From assembly GCA_001579985.1 (NCBI GenBank), contig LRSR01007938.1:79423-143422 (forward strand): DNA of 64,000 nucleotides, given 5' to 3'. Shown here piece by piece: positions 38,822 through 51,329 of this stretch (its first letter is position 1; each line of letters opens with the position of its first letter). Position numbers and translations under genes: made by a program. The notes beneath the pieces were generated by a model. It was not told where the DNA came from. It saw nothing but the letters and a program-made list of their open reading frames with translations, and searched no databases. Source of the DNA: Hypsibius dujardini. Lineage: Eukaryota; Tardigrada; Eutardigrada; Parachela; Hypsibiidae.

Positions 38822-39240
38822 CAGAGTGTATGCGTCGCCTAATTATGAATGGAATGAATCAGTTCAGCATCAAAGTGCCTTGCATACAATTTGTGCCACG
38901 GACTAAGGAGAAGAACTATCTTCAGATAGAGCCAGGCGCATGGTACACGAATCATATTTCTTAACAATTTGTTACAGAATGACAAAAACCAGCGCCGAAT
39001 ATGCAAATGGTTTTGTTGTATCTACATGGTATCTTTTTTTGCTTCTACTCATTTGTTGGTATTGCCGGTGGCGCATTAGTAGTCGGCATGTTACATGTAA
39101 TTTAACGGAGGGAAAAAGAACATAGCTGTGAGCTGAAGGCGGACTTTTGCGATATCTTACAGGTTGTCTGGATAGCCCTGGAGTCATCCAGCACTTACAA
39201 AAGCATCTTAGGCTGAATCATGAATATTGGAACGATGGTC
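38822..39240 (+). pseudogene. Degraded astacin copy
   Basis: Exon 38822 to about 38940 matches exon 221-341 of the astacin-LysM gene (MNQFSIKVPCIQFVPRT, LQIEPGA). A CYSFVG equivalent is at 39045-39060. The zinc-site equivalent at 39160-39235 reads QHLQKHLRLNHEYWN, having lost HExxH. A stop falls between the last two pieces. No upstream or downstream partner exons were seen. Confidence 0.75.
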
Positions 39241-39249
39241 ATAATTAAT

Positions 39250-41268
39250 CAATAAAACTTATGTTACACAAACTATTTATCCAAAGAATACTTTAGATGC
39301 CTGGAAACATTGCTGCCTTTGATTTTGTGCATGTACTTGTCTAGTTATGCCGTTTTCTCAAATCTGCTTTTCAATGTATGATTACTGACACTCCAATTGT
39401 TAAGTTTGTTGAACTGGTAGTTGCATTTCTATTTACGTTGAATTATACTGAAAAAAATAACGCATACGTTCTAGTGACGGGACGAAGCAAAAATACTGGC
39501 TGTCTTTGTCGGCCAATGAACTTGACTTTGGCTTCGTTAAAATTATCCCCTTGCTTTTAATAAAAGTTTACTAATGCACCTGGTTCAAATACAAATGGAT
39601 GTGCAAATCAAACTCAATGCGAGTAATATTTCCTACTGCATTCTAGTGGCAACGTCGCTGGCAAAAATGAGTTCCGTGAAAAAAACTGGCGAAATATCAA
39701 TGAATTTATCAGTTTTAAAGTAAAAAAACAAGAATACTAGCACCCGCAAGTTATACCAGGCCAGGTAACATGTGAGTTTCACGTTCAAGAGTTAACTCTT
39801 TACTAAAGTGAAAATTCTAAGAGGCAAATCAGAAGTGAAGCTGAATATTCATGGGTCAGATTTCTTTCCGCATTACAACAGAGTTTGTTTGCATCAAATC
39901 AAGACAAAACTTCGTCAACTACACGTTAAGATGATTCCTGTCTCGCCTTTCCCTGGAAGAGTAAAGGATGTCCAAAGCTATAACAAAATAATGTAAATGA
40001 GTACCTTACCTGTTTCCGGTTGGTCACGAGAATTTGTGGGGAAAGCATTCATTGAGGATTGGGTTTCGTTTCCTCTCCATCCGGCGTAGGGAGTGTCTTC
40101 CTAAAAACCCCGGTGCGGACTCAACGGAACAGACGACTTGGTTCTGGTTACCCTGCGTGCACTCTGAGATACCATAGCACTCGTGCGTACCGGTATGAAA
40201 GAATGAACATGTTACAATAATTTCATTTTTTTCGCGAAGAATCGAAAACTTGCTCTCAACTCCTAAATAAGTGGAGTTTTACTGCCAAAAGTAATGGTTT
40301 TAGAAAAATACCGACGAACCGTCTTTCTCTGTCTATCATGACGCTGGATCCACAGATAGTTCCTTCGTGCAATTGTAGTAATTATAGCGCCACTGCTGGC
40401 CATTGCCGTGAAACATCTCTTTCATCCTTTACCGTATCACTGCGGGCTATCTCACGCCGGTCTAAGTAAGTTATTATTCGTGACTGTTCTTTTAATAATG
40501 ACCATAGACCTAACTCACGTAGGTGGCGCCGGGCACTATAACAGCGGTTTTCAAAACGCAAAATTTTGCTTTAAGATCAATGTTTTTTTCACGCTATCTA
40601 GATAAATTATAGTTAAGCTGCTAGAATTGTTTCGTTGGGATATGTGGTCATTGCAAAAAGGCTCGAATCAACGGTGGTTCATCGCCTTAACGCATAGCGA
40701 GACTGAAGTTTTTTCATTTTTGTCTCGTAAAAATTGATCGAAGTTATCAAAGCAAAAAACACTGGAATTATTCTTATAAAATAAGTTGAACGTAACGTCA
40801 AGGGAAGTCATAACGTTTGAAATGGATTTTGAAGTGCGTTCCGGTTCTCAAAAATACAGGTATTCACATTTTAACAAAACCGGTTATGGATCGGAATATT
40901 TGCTATGCAACTGTGTGAGCATCGATCAACGCCGGATAACCGCATTTGCAAGTGTTTGACGGTGCAAAACCATCAAGAATAAATAAGAGATGAAAATATC
41001 GGGCAAACAGAATATACCGTCAGGGTACAAACAGGCTAAAATATGACTGTCGCTGAACCCACACTTGGATGAGAAAAAACGCACCACGGTATACCCAGCA
41101 TAAACACAAATAGCCATTCAGCTTCATTTACTCCTGAAAGAGTGAGATTGCATGTTAATGTTGACGCAGTAAATTAACCATATTTATCCGTTCTTAACTT
41201 GAAACTTTAAGTAATGATACCGGGATCTGGAATTTAATTGAAACGGATCATGACCCATGCGCACAGTG
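39250..41268. other. Gene-free stretch
   Basis: No gene, RNA or clear repeat recognised between the astacin fragment and the 3' end of the minus-strand fusion gene. Confidence 0.45.
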
Positions 41269-44200
41269 TTAATGATCTGCTAATTTTTTTATGGCAGAAA
41301 GCAAAGGAAAAGCTCCATCTTGACAATCGTTCCCTGTGTCGTCCTCCGAAACATCTGTCGCATACACTCCGCCGTATCCATTTTGCACAGCCCATTTAGT
41401 CTAAACAATGGAAAGATATTGTAATCACACTTGAAGTTGGGGACAGCTAATGATGAACAAGTGCGTAATCAAGAAACCTTGGTACGAACTGTTGCTACAT
41501 CGTTATAGCCGATCCACCACAAAGGCGTGTAGGCATATGAAGCCGCAATCTCTTCGTCAAAATGATAAGTGGCACCCTCGTTCTTGATGGCCTGACAAAT
41601 CTCGTAGTAAGCCCATACACCAGACTCCTTTGTGTGGTTACCAGAATATACACGGCTCGCAGCACCGGCACCCAAATCGTGCTTTTCGACGTCTTTCAGG
41701 ATCCATCCGCGACCATAGAATGGTATGCCCAAAACTAATTTGGATCTAGAAATTCCTAGCGATGACAAGTTTTCGGCCATGGACTCCTAATGAAATTAAA
41801 GAAAATCTTGTGATTTGTGCCATACCGAACTTGGCATGTAACAGAGGAGGTTCTCAAACTGGTTTCAAGTTTATTTTAAATGCCCCATGTCACTGATGAT
41901 TTAATAATATTCTTCCGCGGTAACGCATAAAAAAATCTTTCTCACAGAATTCACAAAATGAGATATCTCCTGAATGTTCCGTCTACATCGATTTTAGCCC
42001 AAGAAGCTACAATTATTGGAAGACCGGTAAAAAAATATTTGTTAGCTAGTAGTAGTTTAAAATAGAATCCTGGATCGATTGCCGTCATGAGAAATTGTCG
42101 TAGAGACCAAAAAACTGGGGCAAAAGTCAGGCTGGAGATTGCCAGACCAAAGTCAGATTTCATTAGTAGCTAATAAATTCAGTTCTAATTGAATATGAAG
42201 TTTCGTATTTCAATGTATTTCTGAAAAAAAAAATTTGATAACAATTATTTTTAATCGGTATTTTACCTTAATGTTGAGAGTCATGATTGGAATTCGGCAC
42301 TGCAAATGCTTCTGCAGTGCTAGGGAAATAAATTTCAAAATTATCATTATTCATCTTCTTAAAAATAAAATATAATACAATTCTCAGTTCTCCCATTTGA
42401 ATTCTTCTAAAGTAAGAACTGATTTACCATATTCTGCTGCGTGGCTCCTCCGAATGGTCCGCCCTTTGTGGGTGAATGATGGCTCACAGTTTTGGTCTCT
42501 GTCACTGTCTTTCCCAAATCGTATGCCGCTACGTGTATCAAGTCAACGGATCTGTGAAGAACGTATGAGTATTGACCTTCATTCAACGAATTGTTTAGCC
42601 AAAACTCACTGCTCAAGTTTTGATGCTTCAACATCCGCCCAAAATGGTGTGTAGTGAAGTGTGACCGAAAGGAGAAGGCGTGGCTTAGCGACGTCAAAAG
42701 CCTCGGAGTCGAACGCGGTTCGCAATTCCTAGCATGAATCACCATTAGCCAATAGATTTCACAACCCCAAAGCAGAAAACTTACCTTCACCAATGTGACA
42801 GTTGACGAAATGTTATAAGCATCTGTATATCTTTGATCGAAATCAATATTAATACCGTCTAAATTCCAATTACGCAGGTCTCGCAAAATAGTGGCGAGGA
42901 ATTTTGAGCGAATAAGGCGATCGCTTGCTGTCTTCCCCAACACTTCGCTGCTTTTTCCGCCGATTCCCAAAAGGAATTTTAACTTTGGATGATCCAATTT
43001 CGTTTGCTGCAGTTTGACGAAAGTTTCTGAACCGAAAAAATATCAACATTTTCACATGAAATCCTCAAATAAGAACTGCGTAAATTGTGTAAACTAACGT
43101 GTGATGGCATCAGTTGTTCGTGGTATAAGCTCCTTGCTTGTTAAACTTTCAAATGGAACGACAATATATGTGCATAAGGATTGGTCAACCTTTTCCAGCT
43201 TGAAAGAGTTGAGATAACCCCCTTCGGGTGACCAAGGGGGGAAAAAACAACCACGATAAGGAGTTTCCAGTCCAGTACCTAGGTGAGGAATCAAAAAAGA
43301 TAAGCGGTCAAACTAAATATTTCGCCTGTTATTAGTAAGGTGCATTTGTTATTTGTGAACTCGAATTTTTGACACAATTTGCAATAAAGTGTTAGATTCG
43401 GGACTGTGCCAAGACAATAGCATTTGAATCAAAAACGTCAACATCATATTTCGCAGCAAGTTTGTTTCACGCGTTTTTCTGTACACAACTCTGCACGAAC
43501 TGACGGACTTTCTTTAGGAAAGGCCAAGCTTCGTTTTTCAAAAATGATTCAGAAGCATTGAGTTGTGAGAATCTCTTCATAACCGAATGAAACATCTTTG
43601 ACAATTTTTTTATCTAGGGGGGGGGGCTAGGGTTGGCGTGCACCTGTATTAAAAAACTGTACTGTAAAAAAAATCAATAAAACTTTGACTTTAGATGACG
43701 TTCTTTCCTATCAGAATTAACTGATCTTTCTTTGCTGAATAGTTGTTGATCTTTTGATAATGAAAAACTTAAGTTTGGCATTAACTGGAAATGGCTGAAG
43801 TTTGACTAGAAAATAGGCAGAGTTATAAGGTAACTGTAATGGGAACGACCAAAAAGCTTGATCAGTTTCGAAACGTGTACACGTGCAAGTTTTTAAAACT
43901 ATTTTTTCAGCTTGTAATGCTTATTTTCTTAGTAATAGCAGTTACTACATGGATAGCCTAATGAATTTGCTGAGTTGTAACTTCGAGAACTAAGTTCTTA
44001 AGCCAAGGTCCTCACTCAATTTCTGCCTGTCAGACAAAATTTTGAAAAATAAAGGTAAGCGGCTTTAAAAAAAATTAGTAAACCCGTACGTAAGAGGTAA
44101 TTTTGTTTTGCACATGACAATCGCCAATATTATTTTTTCCTACTACACCAATCAGGCGGTTCTTGTCTGAATTTGCTGCAGTCATTGCTGAACCTAGCTA

Positions 44201-46164
44201 TTTACCTGCAGGTGCCGTTGTAGTAATGACGACAGCTTTAGCAGCATTAACCGGAAGGGCTGTCGAAGTCAGGTCTGCTGCCATGGGACTCACGCGTGTT
44301 GTGGTGGATATAGTGGAGACATCCATGGTAGTAGCTGCTGAGTTCGTTCCAGCTAAAAAAAGATGAAAATATTATCTGTAATTTTCTAAGAAGCATTGGA
44401 TCTCAATCGTTTCCACGGAGAGCAACATATATTGGTGTCAAAAATGTATTTACCGCATTTATACAACAAGTTGATTTTCGCGATATCAATTTCACTGAGA
44501 GCGTTTCTCTGGCCAATAAGTTTAGTCTTGTCCCTGTATTTATGCAATGGTCGAATCGTCCAAACGGCTGGATCGTTTGCAAAATCGAACATGCCGTAGT
44601 GGAGTACAGAACCGAAATCGTAGGGTTCACCGAAAGCAGTTGTGTCTGTGTACTTTTGAAATTGTGCTTGATTGTCTGCAATAAAACAAAAATTCGCCTG
44701 GCAGAAACTGATTTCTAATTGTATGGGAACGCTACCACCTTCGTTGATGTTGGCCAAATTAATTTCCACATAATCGTCACGATCTATCCGGCTTTGCTCG
44801 TGGTAGAAGCCTGGCAAAAACCATGATACAATCTACGTGAACTTAAGTATTGTAGGTCTTTTATGTTACGAGCGGTACATTATCAACTGATAATTGGTGA
44901 TCGGGAAACTTACCAAGAGCATGCATCAGTTCATGTTGAACTATTCCTGGCTGGTTCAAGCATTCTAGCGAAAAACACACAGATCAGATTTCTTGGAATA
45001 TTGAACATTTCAAGCCATCTGAGAAAACAAACTCACGTCCAATGGATACAACGACCCTTTGAGGGCCACCACGCCTGCCAACGTAGGACGAACATCTAAA
45101 ATGGTTTGAAGAACTTCCAGATACCGCGATATTAGTTAATGGCATCACACATGAAGTAAGCATTCATACGTTCTAGTGCTTGCAATCTCAATGTAGTTCT
45201 TCTCGGTTGTCAGCGGAACAAAACGCACACAGGTCCGTTCAAAGAGTTTCATTGCATCCAGAACAATCTGCTTGTAAGCTTTTGCGCTTGACGCCTCTAT
45301 AGATAAAATAAAGCAAATTCGAGCTGTAGTGTAGTTTAAATTTGTTAAAAATGATGTCTAAATTAGCCAAAAATGCCATTTTTTTAAACAAACTATATAT
45401 TCTATATTGAAATTGAGGTTGAAAACTTCCTGATGTTCATTGTTATTTACCGTGTTCATAAATATTTTTTGGGGAAAATGTGCAATGGCTTCAACTCAAA
45501 CTTATCCCAGAATTAGGTACAAACCCGGTAAACTGTAACAGGCTACAACATTCAAACTCAACAGCAATTTTAATTCAAAATCCAATTCAAATGACTGAAA
45601 GTGGTCGTTCCTCTTTTATATATCCCAAAGGCCTATTTAAATAGTTAAATATGAACCCAAATTCAATTTTTATTTTTATTTTTATCTAAACTCGGGAAAA
45701 ATTCTTGAAGAACACATTTCAGCTGTTTACGAGGACGGTATATTGAGACAATCTGAATCTCACCATAAGATTTGGAGAAGATGTATGGAACAATCCCGTT
45801 CGGCCACTTTAATGCCTCATCAGTGACTGCATTCCTCCCCACAAACTTTAAAAGTATGGCCGAAATATTAGTTAATATTCCGACTGTCAAACGTTTATGA
45901 GCTAGCAAAACTAACATCCGACGCATTAGCGCCAACATCCACACCCCTGATGTCGCCTTCGAAGAACGTTGTATTGACAGTTTCCACTGGATCATCGGGC
46001 GGTTCGATTGGAAACGATGATTGGGGAAACGTTGCTGCAAAACCAAGCGGTATTTGAAGATAATTTTACAGAAAAAGTATTAGACGGAATAAATTTTTAC
46101 CCGGAGCCGCAGCGCAACAACGGAAGAGAAAGTATACGTAACAGAGATTTATTAGCAAATCCAT
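41269..46164 (-). CDS. Astacin-GH18 (chitinase-like) fusion protein, copy 1
   Basis: Complete 682-residue model in 15 exons on the minus strand: 46164-46101, 46034-45916, 45845-45764, 45296-45170, 45095-45037, 44964-44914, 44810-44739, 44675-44454, 44352-44206, 43278-43099, 43026-42785, 42728-42610, 42551-42428, 41786-41478, 41400-41269. All phases agree. Signal peptide (MDLLINLCYVYFLFRCCAAA), propeptide with FFEGDI, mature start WPNGIVPY. Zinc site HELMHALGFYHEQSRID is intact; the Met-turn is SVLHYG. After a Thr-rich linker (about 266-314) comes a GH18 fold: RGCFF, CTYIVVPF, LLGIGG, DGINIDFD at about 431-438, VAAYDLG, GIPFYGRGW, WWIGYND. The GH18 signature DxxDxDxE has Asn and Asp in place of the second Asp and the catalytic Glu, so hydrolysis is unlikely; chitin binding may remain. 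Layout matches the fusion at 52156. Confidence 0.92.
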
Positions 46165-46842
46165 CTTCAGTGAACGTTCTGCGATAATATTTATTAACTG
46201 AGATGTTGGTAGCTTTCGACGGGAAGAAGACAGAAATTTTCAAAATCATATATCCATGAGCAGTCGAATAATTCGCTTATGTTTCAGCGGCAGCGGATTT
46301 TTTTTATACCGGATTTCTTTACCAACGCCCTTAGAGAACTACTGAGTAATTTAAAACATGTTCGCGAAACTCAGATTATTTACTAAACCGGTTTCCGCGT
46401 GTAAGGTTGTGAATTTGCTAAAACTCACAGTCCGAGGCAATTTTCATCATTCCACGGCTGCATTATATGCAGCACTGGTGTCACGCAACAACATTTATTC
46501 AAGAAACGCCCCCGACAGCTTTTTTACGAGTATTAATCTACAAGTAAAAAAGAATGAACTCCCAAAATTGTTGAGAGTTACCATTTAACAGGGTTTGAGC
46601 TATCTAAGTGCGAATGTCAAAATTTCTGTTGATCTAGGCTAGTCAACTGTTCTTAACAAGCGTGTATCTCAGCTTAAAACGTACAATTTCGCGTTTCTGT
46701 TCCGGATTCGTCGGACGAAGCACATTTTCTTAATAGAATATCTCAAATTATAAGCTAAGGGATTTCAAAAAGTTTGTCCAGTGAAGACACATTCCTGATT
46801 GCATGTCAGAAACGAATATTTATTTGCTCTTCGTATTTTTTA
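46165..46842. other. Upstream region of fusion copy 1
   Basis: No gene seen and no clear TATA box identified upstream of the ATG at 46164. Confidence 0.4.
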
Positions 46843-47611
46843 ACTGACTCGGGAAGGTTACGGGATTTGACCTCCAGATCGGAATAGTTTTTTTTCCACA
46901 AATACCTGTCCATATATTATGATTTAACATTGGGGTCTCAGGGCTGCAATCACATCCGCAGTTTCAGAAAAAAATTAGGAAGAAAAAAACTCCCGTACCA
47001 CGTACGTCCTATCGCCCGGGGCTTGATTGATGGATTCATCAGCCATGTTTCCGAAGTTTCAATTTATTGATCCCAACCACTGTAAAAATATCGTTTTTTT
47101 GGAAAACTTTGGATTCCACGATGTTTGACACCTGTCCACTCCAAATTTGATTTTAAATCGATTGGCATAGCAAAGTATTTTTTGGATGCCAGGGGGCGGA
47201 ACTAAGGGTAATTTCTGCAAAGTCACTCGGAAGTCTAGATTGAAACTAGCACTTATCTGTCCCCTGGCATCAAAAAAATATTCTGCTGATGCCAATTGAT
47301 TTCAAAACTTATTTGAAGTGGACGGTGTTAAAAATTGTGGAATCAAACGTTTTCCAATAAACGATATTTTTGAGTTTTTGGGATCAATAAATTGAAACTT
47401 CGGAAACATCACTAATAAATCCATCAATCAAGCCCCGGGCGAAAGCACACAAGTGGTACGGGAGTTTTTTTCTTCCTTATATTTTTCTGAAACTGCGGAT
47501 GTGATTGCAGCCCCGAGACCCCAATATTAAATCATGATATATAGACAGGTATTTGTGGAAAAGAAACCATATCGATCTGGAGATCAAATCCCGTAACGTT
47601 TCCTAGTGAGT
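46843..47611. repeat. 770-bp palindromic (foldback) element
   Basis: The two halves are reverse complements over almost their whole length: outer ends share TTACGGGATTTGA, then CTGCAATCACATCCGCAGTT, GATTGATGGATT and CCGAAGTTTCAATTTATTGA. The centre (47175-47290) contains a smaller palindrome, TTTTTGGATGCCAGGGG against its complement. A diverged copy of the centre lies at 63083-63290. No coding sequence; probably non-autonomous. Confidence 0.85.
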
Positions 47612-47959
47612 GATGTTCCATTTTTTGGGCTTTGGGCAATGTCGATCTAAGGACATTTCACCAAATATCGAAATTACGGTTCTTATGCCAAATATAGCAG
47701 GTTCAATAAAAATTTAAAATTATTCAGAGCAGTTTACCATACGACGCATTTTAAAGATTTTTAATTTTGTTAAAACGAAATTAAAAATCTATCTGGAATG
47801 CCAAAAAATTATTTTTGGTTAGGAATGAAACTATTATCAAACATCAGTTCTTTTTAATTCAATTTATGTTAAGGTTCCCTCTAATAAAACATCGCCGTTA
47901 CTGGGGATATATAAATTACTGTTTTAAATTTAAATACATTCCTGGAAGTTCATAGTATC

Positions 47960-48122
47960 ATGTAATAGAATTATTATTAGTATTATTATTGGTACTATTA
48001 TTAATATTATTAGTATTATTAGTATTAGTGTTTTAAGTATTATTATTCTGAGTATCAGTATTTTAAGTATTTTTATAAATATTATTAGTATTAATATTAT
48101 TAGTATTAATAGTATTATATTC
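47960..48122. repeat. (ATT)n-like low-complexity tract
   Basis: Degenerate TATTATTAGTATT units directly upstream of the GH18 fragment. Confidence 0.85.
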
Positions 48123-48198
48123 ACTTCAGTACTAAAATTCTTCAGTATCCGGGCTGAAGGGACACAAAAAAACTGGTTGACCGAAATCTGAACCAATA

Positions 48199-48407
48199 AG
48201 CGCTTACACTGATGGCTGGTGGATCGGCTACAACGACATACAAACCATCAAAACTAAAGTGAGGAATACCGTTTTTTGACTTAGTTCTTGACTGAATAAT
48301 AAAGATTAATTTGTTTTCAAGGCAAACTGGGCTTGCCAAATGGATATGGCGTTTACGCTTGGGACATTACGGACATTGGTTTTATTAATTTTTGCAACAC
48401 TTTTTGA
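48199..48407 (+). pseudogene. GH18 C-terminal fragment of the fusion family
   Basis: Matches only the last 20 codons of the penultimate exon and the final exon of the two fusion genes: AYTDGWWIGYNDIQTIKTK at 48202-48258 with donor GTGAGG, acceptor before 48322, then NGYGVYAWDI and stop TGA at 48405. The last exon needs a frame change at 48338-48340 (AAA where AAAA would keep frame). No upstream astacin or GH18 exons are present. Confidence 0.8.
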
Positions 48408-50095
48408 ATAAATAATCCGGAAAATGGATAATAAATGAAGTATGACCTCGCGATTTCAGTTAACCATGAATTTCTCCTATGAGAGGCTGACGAGCCAAAA
48501 TAGAGTATTTAAAAATTCACATTTTTTCAAACAGACTTTTGACGTGCCGTTCAACGGTAAAGCGTTCAGTTAACTTTAGATTTGGCTTTGTTTGGACCTT
48601 TCAGACTATCGGTAGTTCCATCGTTGACATTTACACAAAAAATGAAGGCTGTATTATACTTTTATAATCAGAAATAGAAACTCGATGCTGGTATTTCATT
48701 GCGTCATAGCGGGAACTTGCATGACACATGCATGCAAATATCTAGAGGCCATTCACTATTATTCTCGAAATTAAAAATCAGAGGATCTACTGTACGCATA
48801 TACTCGTAGCGTATTTCGCAAATATTCATTTGTCCTCCGTAAATTTAGAGGCCGGTTGTAGGCAGACTTGCACCGCCTATCACTACCCATTTCAGGCTAG
48901 CTTGAACATACTTAATCCGAAAAAACGGGTTCTTGTTTAGCGAATAAATTATTTCTAAAATGTCTGAAGTGTATCAGAAAGTAGTAGCGATGCGATACCT
49001 CACGAAGAGATCTTGTTGAATAAAAGTCTTACACAATTACGTTCATAGAAAGCCAACTCACACAGGTAATATTGCAAAAGGGCAATAAAAACCGAGCGAT
49101 GGTAAACATGTTTTTACAAAAAATACTTCTGTAAGTATGTCAAGTGTGGCTAAGATTGCCAATTAAAAATGTTTGTAGGAAAAAAATGTGTAAATGTTCT
49201 CTCACACTGCTCAGCTGTATGTTAATAAGCTCATCTCTGGAAATTTAAACTGCAATCTCGGTTGCAAGCGATAATTCAATTTGATTTCAGTATTTGATCA
49301 TTGCAAACAGTTTAGACTACTGTACTGCCGTAATTATAACGGTCGGTTAAGTTCCGTCTCCGTTACACGCACCTCTGGCATGAGTTGGCACAGGCCAACA
49401 CACACAGGCCGAGTGCGCTGTCTGGGTGTAAAAACCGACTGTTATTATTGCGGCAGTACAGTATTATTTATTTTTCGAGTTTTTTCAGTACTTACTCTTT
49501 TTTAAGTAGTTTAAGTATAGATTTTCTACATTGTCAACAAAATATTTGTGTCAAATTTGCACGTTCTAACGGAGTATATCAGCAATCTATTTATTTCTAT
49601 GAAGGACTTAATATAAAATTGCTAATAAAATCCTTGTTTACCGAACAATTTCTTGCAAACACTGCGTGAACGGAGAAAACTCCTTGAGAAGCTTCATGAA
49701 TGCGAAAAAATTTGCCCAAATCTGTTAGCGTAAGCATAACCATACCTTTCTTTAATCATAAAATCAAAGACCAGAGACGTTAACGAGGCTTGCAGCTTAA
49801 CGAGATTACTTTCAAGGAATTCGAATTTCATGTTCCATTTTGCAAATTTGCTCAGGCTTGTCATCGTTTGCATATTGATACACAAAATTGTGGTAAAGCT
49901 ACATTTACAAATTTCTCCATCTGATTATGCCATAACGGAACTTTTGTCTTTTTCTTAATTCACAGGCGCGTCGATTCACGTTAAACTCTGATGGACCAAA
50001 TTGGAAGCAGTCTTAACAACGATAACATAGCATACATCTTCTTTTCAGTGTGGTAAATATTTTCCAAAATTTATCTCTGCGCAAAATGGTGCCAT
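48408..50095. other. Intergenic region with one MITE
   Basis: Besides the MITE at 49320-49461, no gene or RNA recognised. Confidence 0.5.
49320..49461. mobile_element. Palindromic MITE, copy 2
   Basis: Ends CTGTACTGCCG and its complement, TA on both sides. The inner sequence (TCCGTTACACGC... GGTGTAAAAACC) is similar to copy 1. Confidence 0.8.
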
Positions 50096-50800
50096 TCAAC
50101 CATTTCCAGCATCACTTCCGGTTCTAACTATTGTTCCGTTGACCGTGAATCCTGGTCCAAAGAAACAACAACAATTAGCGAGCATAGTAATCCATGTCTC
50201 AGGTACGAAAAATTACCTTTATCTGGAGAACCTGAATACCGTCCGGACCATGGTGCCGCGCTGCCGCATCGGTTCTCGTTATTGGCTTCTTTGCAGTCTG
50301 TCACTCCGTTGCAATCGAAGACCATGCTCTTGTAAAAGGAACATGTTGCAAAAATTTCCGAGTCGTGAGCGTTAATGATTTTGTCATGTGGGATTATTGC
50401 TACAATAAGTTAAAAATCATTTAAAAGCCTACTTGTTTTGTATTTGATGTACATGTACTTACATTGAGAGCCAATTTCCCACCGTTTATCGAACGAAAGT
50501 GGTATATTGCTTTTGCAGAGCATGTCGTAAAATTTTATATTGGAGCCATCTGTAGAACTGCTTAGTTTTTGGTCTTCTCGATTCGGCTTACAATCGGTCT
50601 TGCAGCTGTATGTCAGGTTTGTGTAAAAGTAGCAGAAGTATTCGGCCAGTGGCTGATCATCTGCGAACGATTTGTTTGAAAAACGTTTACAAAAAATAAT
50701 GCAAAATAAAACTTTGGAATGCATTCAGCTCCGTTTCGTTTTTGTTGTGACAAACAGCACAAGTTGTTTTACGTACCATGTTCGGATGAAGAATTGAACA
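50096..50800 (-). CDS. Cysteine-rich secreted module gene, minus-strand copy
   Basis: Exons on the minus strand: 50800-50777 (24 nt), 50660-50463, 50399-50217, 50151-50096 (stop TGA). They join in frame and match exon for exon the gene at 14712-15268. Encodes YFCYFYTNLTYSCKTDC...KRWEIGSQC, then CSFYKSMVFDCNGVTDC...NENRCGSAAPWSGRYSG, and a short Gly/Asp tail. Here the NENRC cysteine is kept, completing a DCNGVTDC...C arrangement like the second half of an LDLa repeat. The first exon with a signal peptide was not found; a candidate ATG near 50920 gives no convincing signal. Function unknown. Confidence 0.7.
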
Positions 50801-51008
50801 CTGTAAGATAAATCTTGTTAGTGAAAATGATCAAGCCACCATGACACACATTTTTGGACGCATCGTAGTGATTCCAGTACGCAAAGAGGCGCATAATGTT
50901 TTACGAATTTTCATTTAAAACAGTAAGCTGTCGGCTGCTAGATTCACTCACTTATTCCAATGACGAAAACCGACAGAGATTCAATCCACTACCCAAAATC
51001 TGATTATC

Positions 51009-51281
51009 TTAAATAACATTGATTCTCAAATAATACCCTTTCTTCGTACCGTCTTTGTTGATTGTCGCGCATCCGTTACAATAGCACATTTGAGTACGTC
51101 TAAACGGTCCGCATTTTCCAGTAGTCCCTAAGAAATCCGCAATGCACGAATTGGTGCACTCAGCATCGGAGTCGCAGGATGCAGCAGAACTGCTTACACA
51201 CATGTTATTAACCGTCCGACCATTCGTTTCTGTAAGGATGATAAACGATGTCAAAAATATGGCGACGATTATATCCCACAT
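51009..51281 (-). CDS. Secreted CS-alpha-beta-like cysteine-rich peptide
   Basis: Single open exon on the minus strand; the ATG at 51281 is chosen because MWDIIVAIFLTSFIIL forms a clean signal peptide (an upstream in-frame ATG exists at 51323). The mature part has eight Cys: C-x7-C-x5-C-x3-C-x10-C-x8-C-x-C-x2-C. The C-x3-C and C-x-C pairs are the hallmark of the cysteine-stabilised alpha-beta fold found in invertebrate defensins. The C-terminus after the last Cys may instead splice at a GTACG about 10 codons later. Relatives at 34022 and, degraded, at 16148. Likely secreted defence or signalling peptide (inference). Confidence 0.65.
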   Translation of the reverse strand: MWDIIVAIFLTSFIILTETNGRTVNNMCVSSSAASCDSDAECTNSCIADFLGTTGKCGPFRRTQMCYCNGCATINKDGTKKGYYLRINVI

Positions 51282-51329
51282 TGTGACACTTGCGAGAAAT
51301 AAACCCAGAACAAACCACTCCACGCCAGC

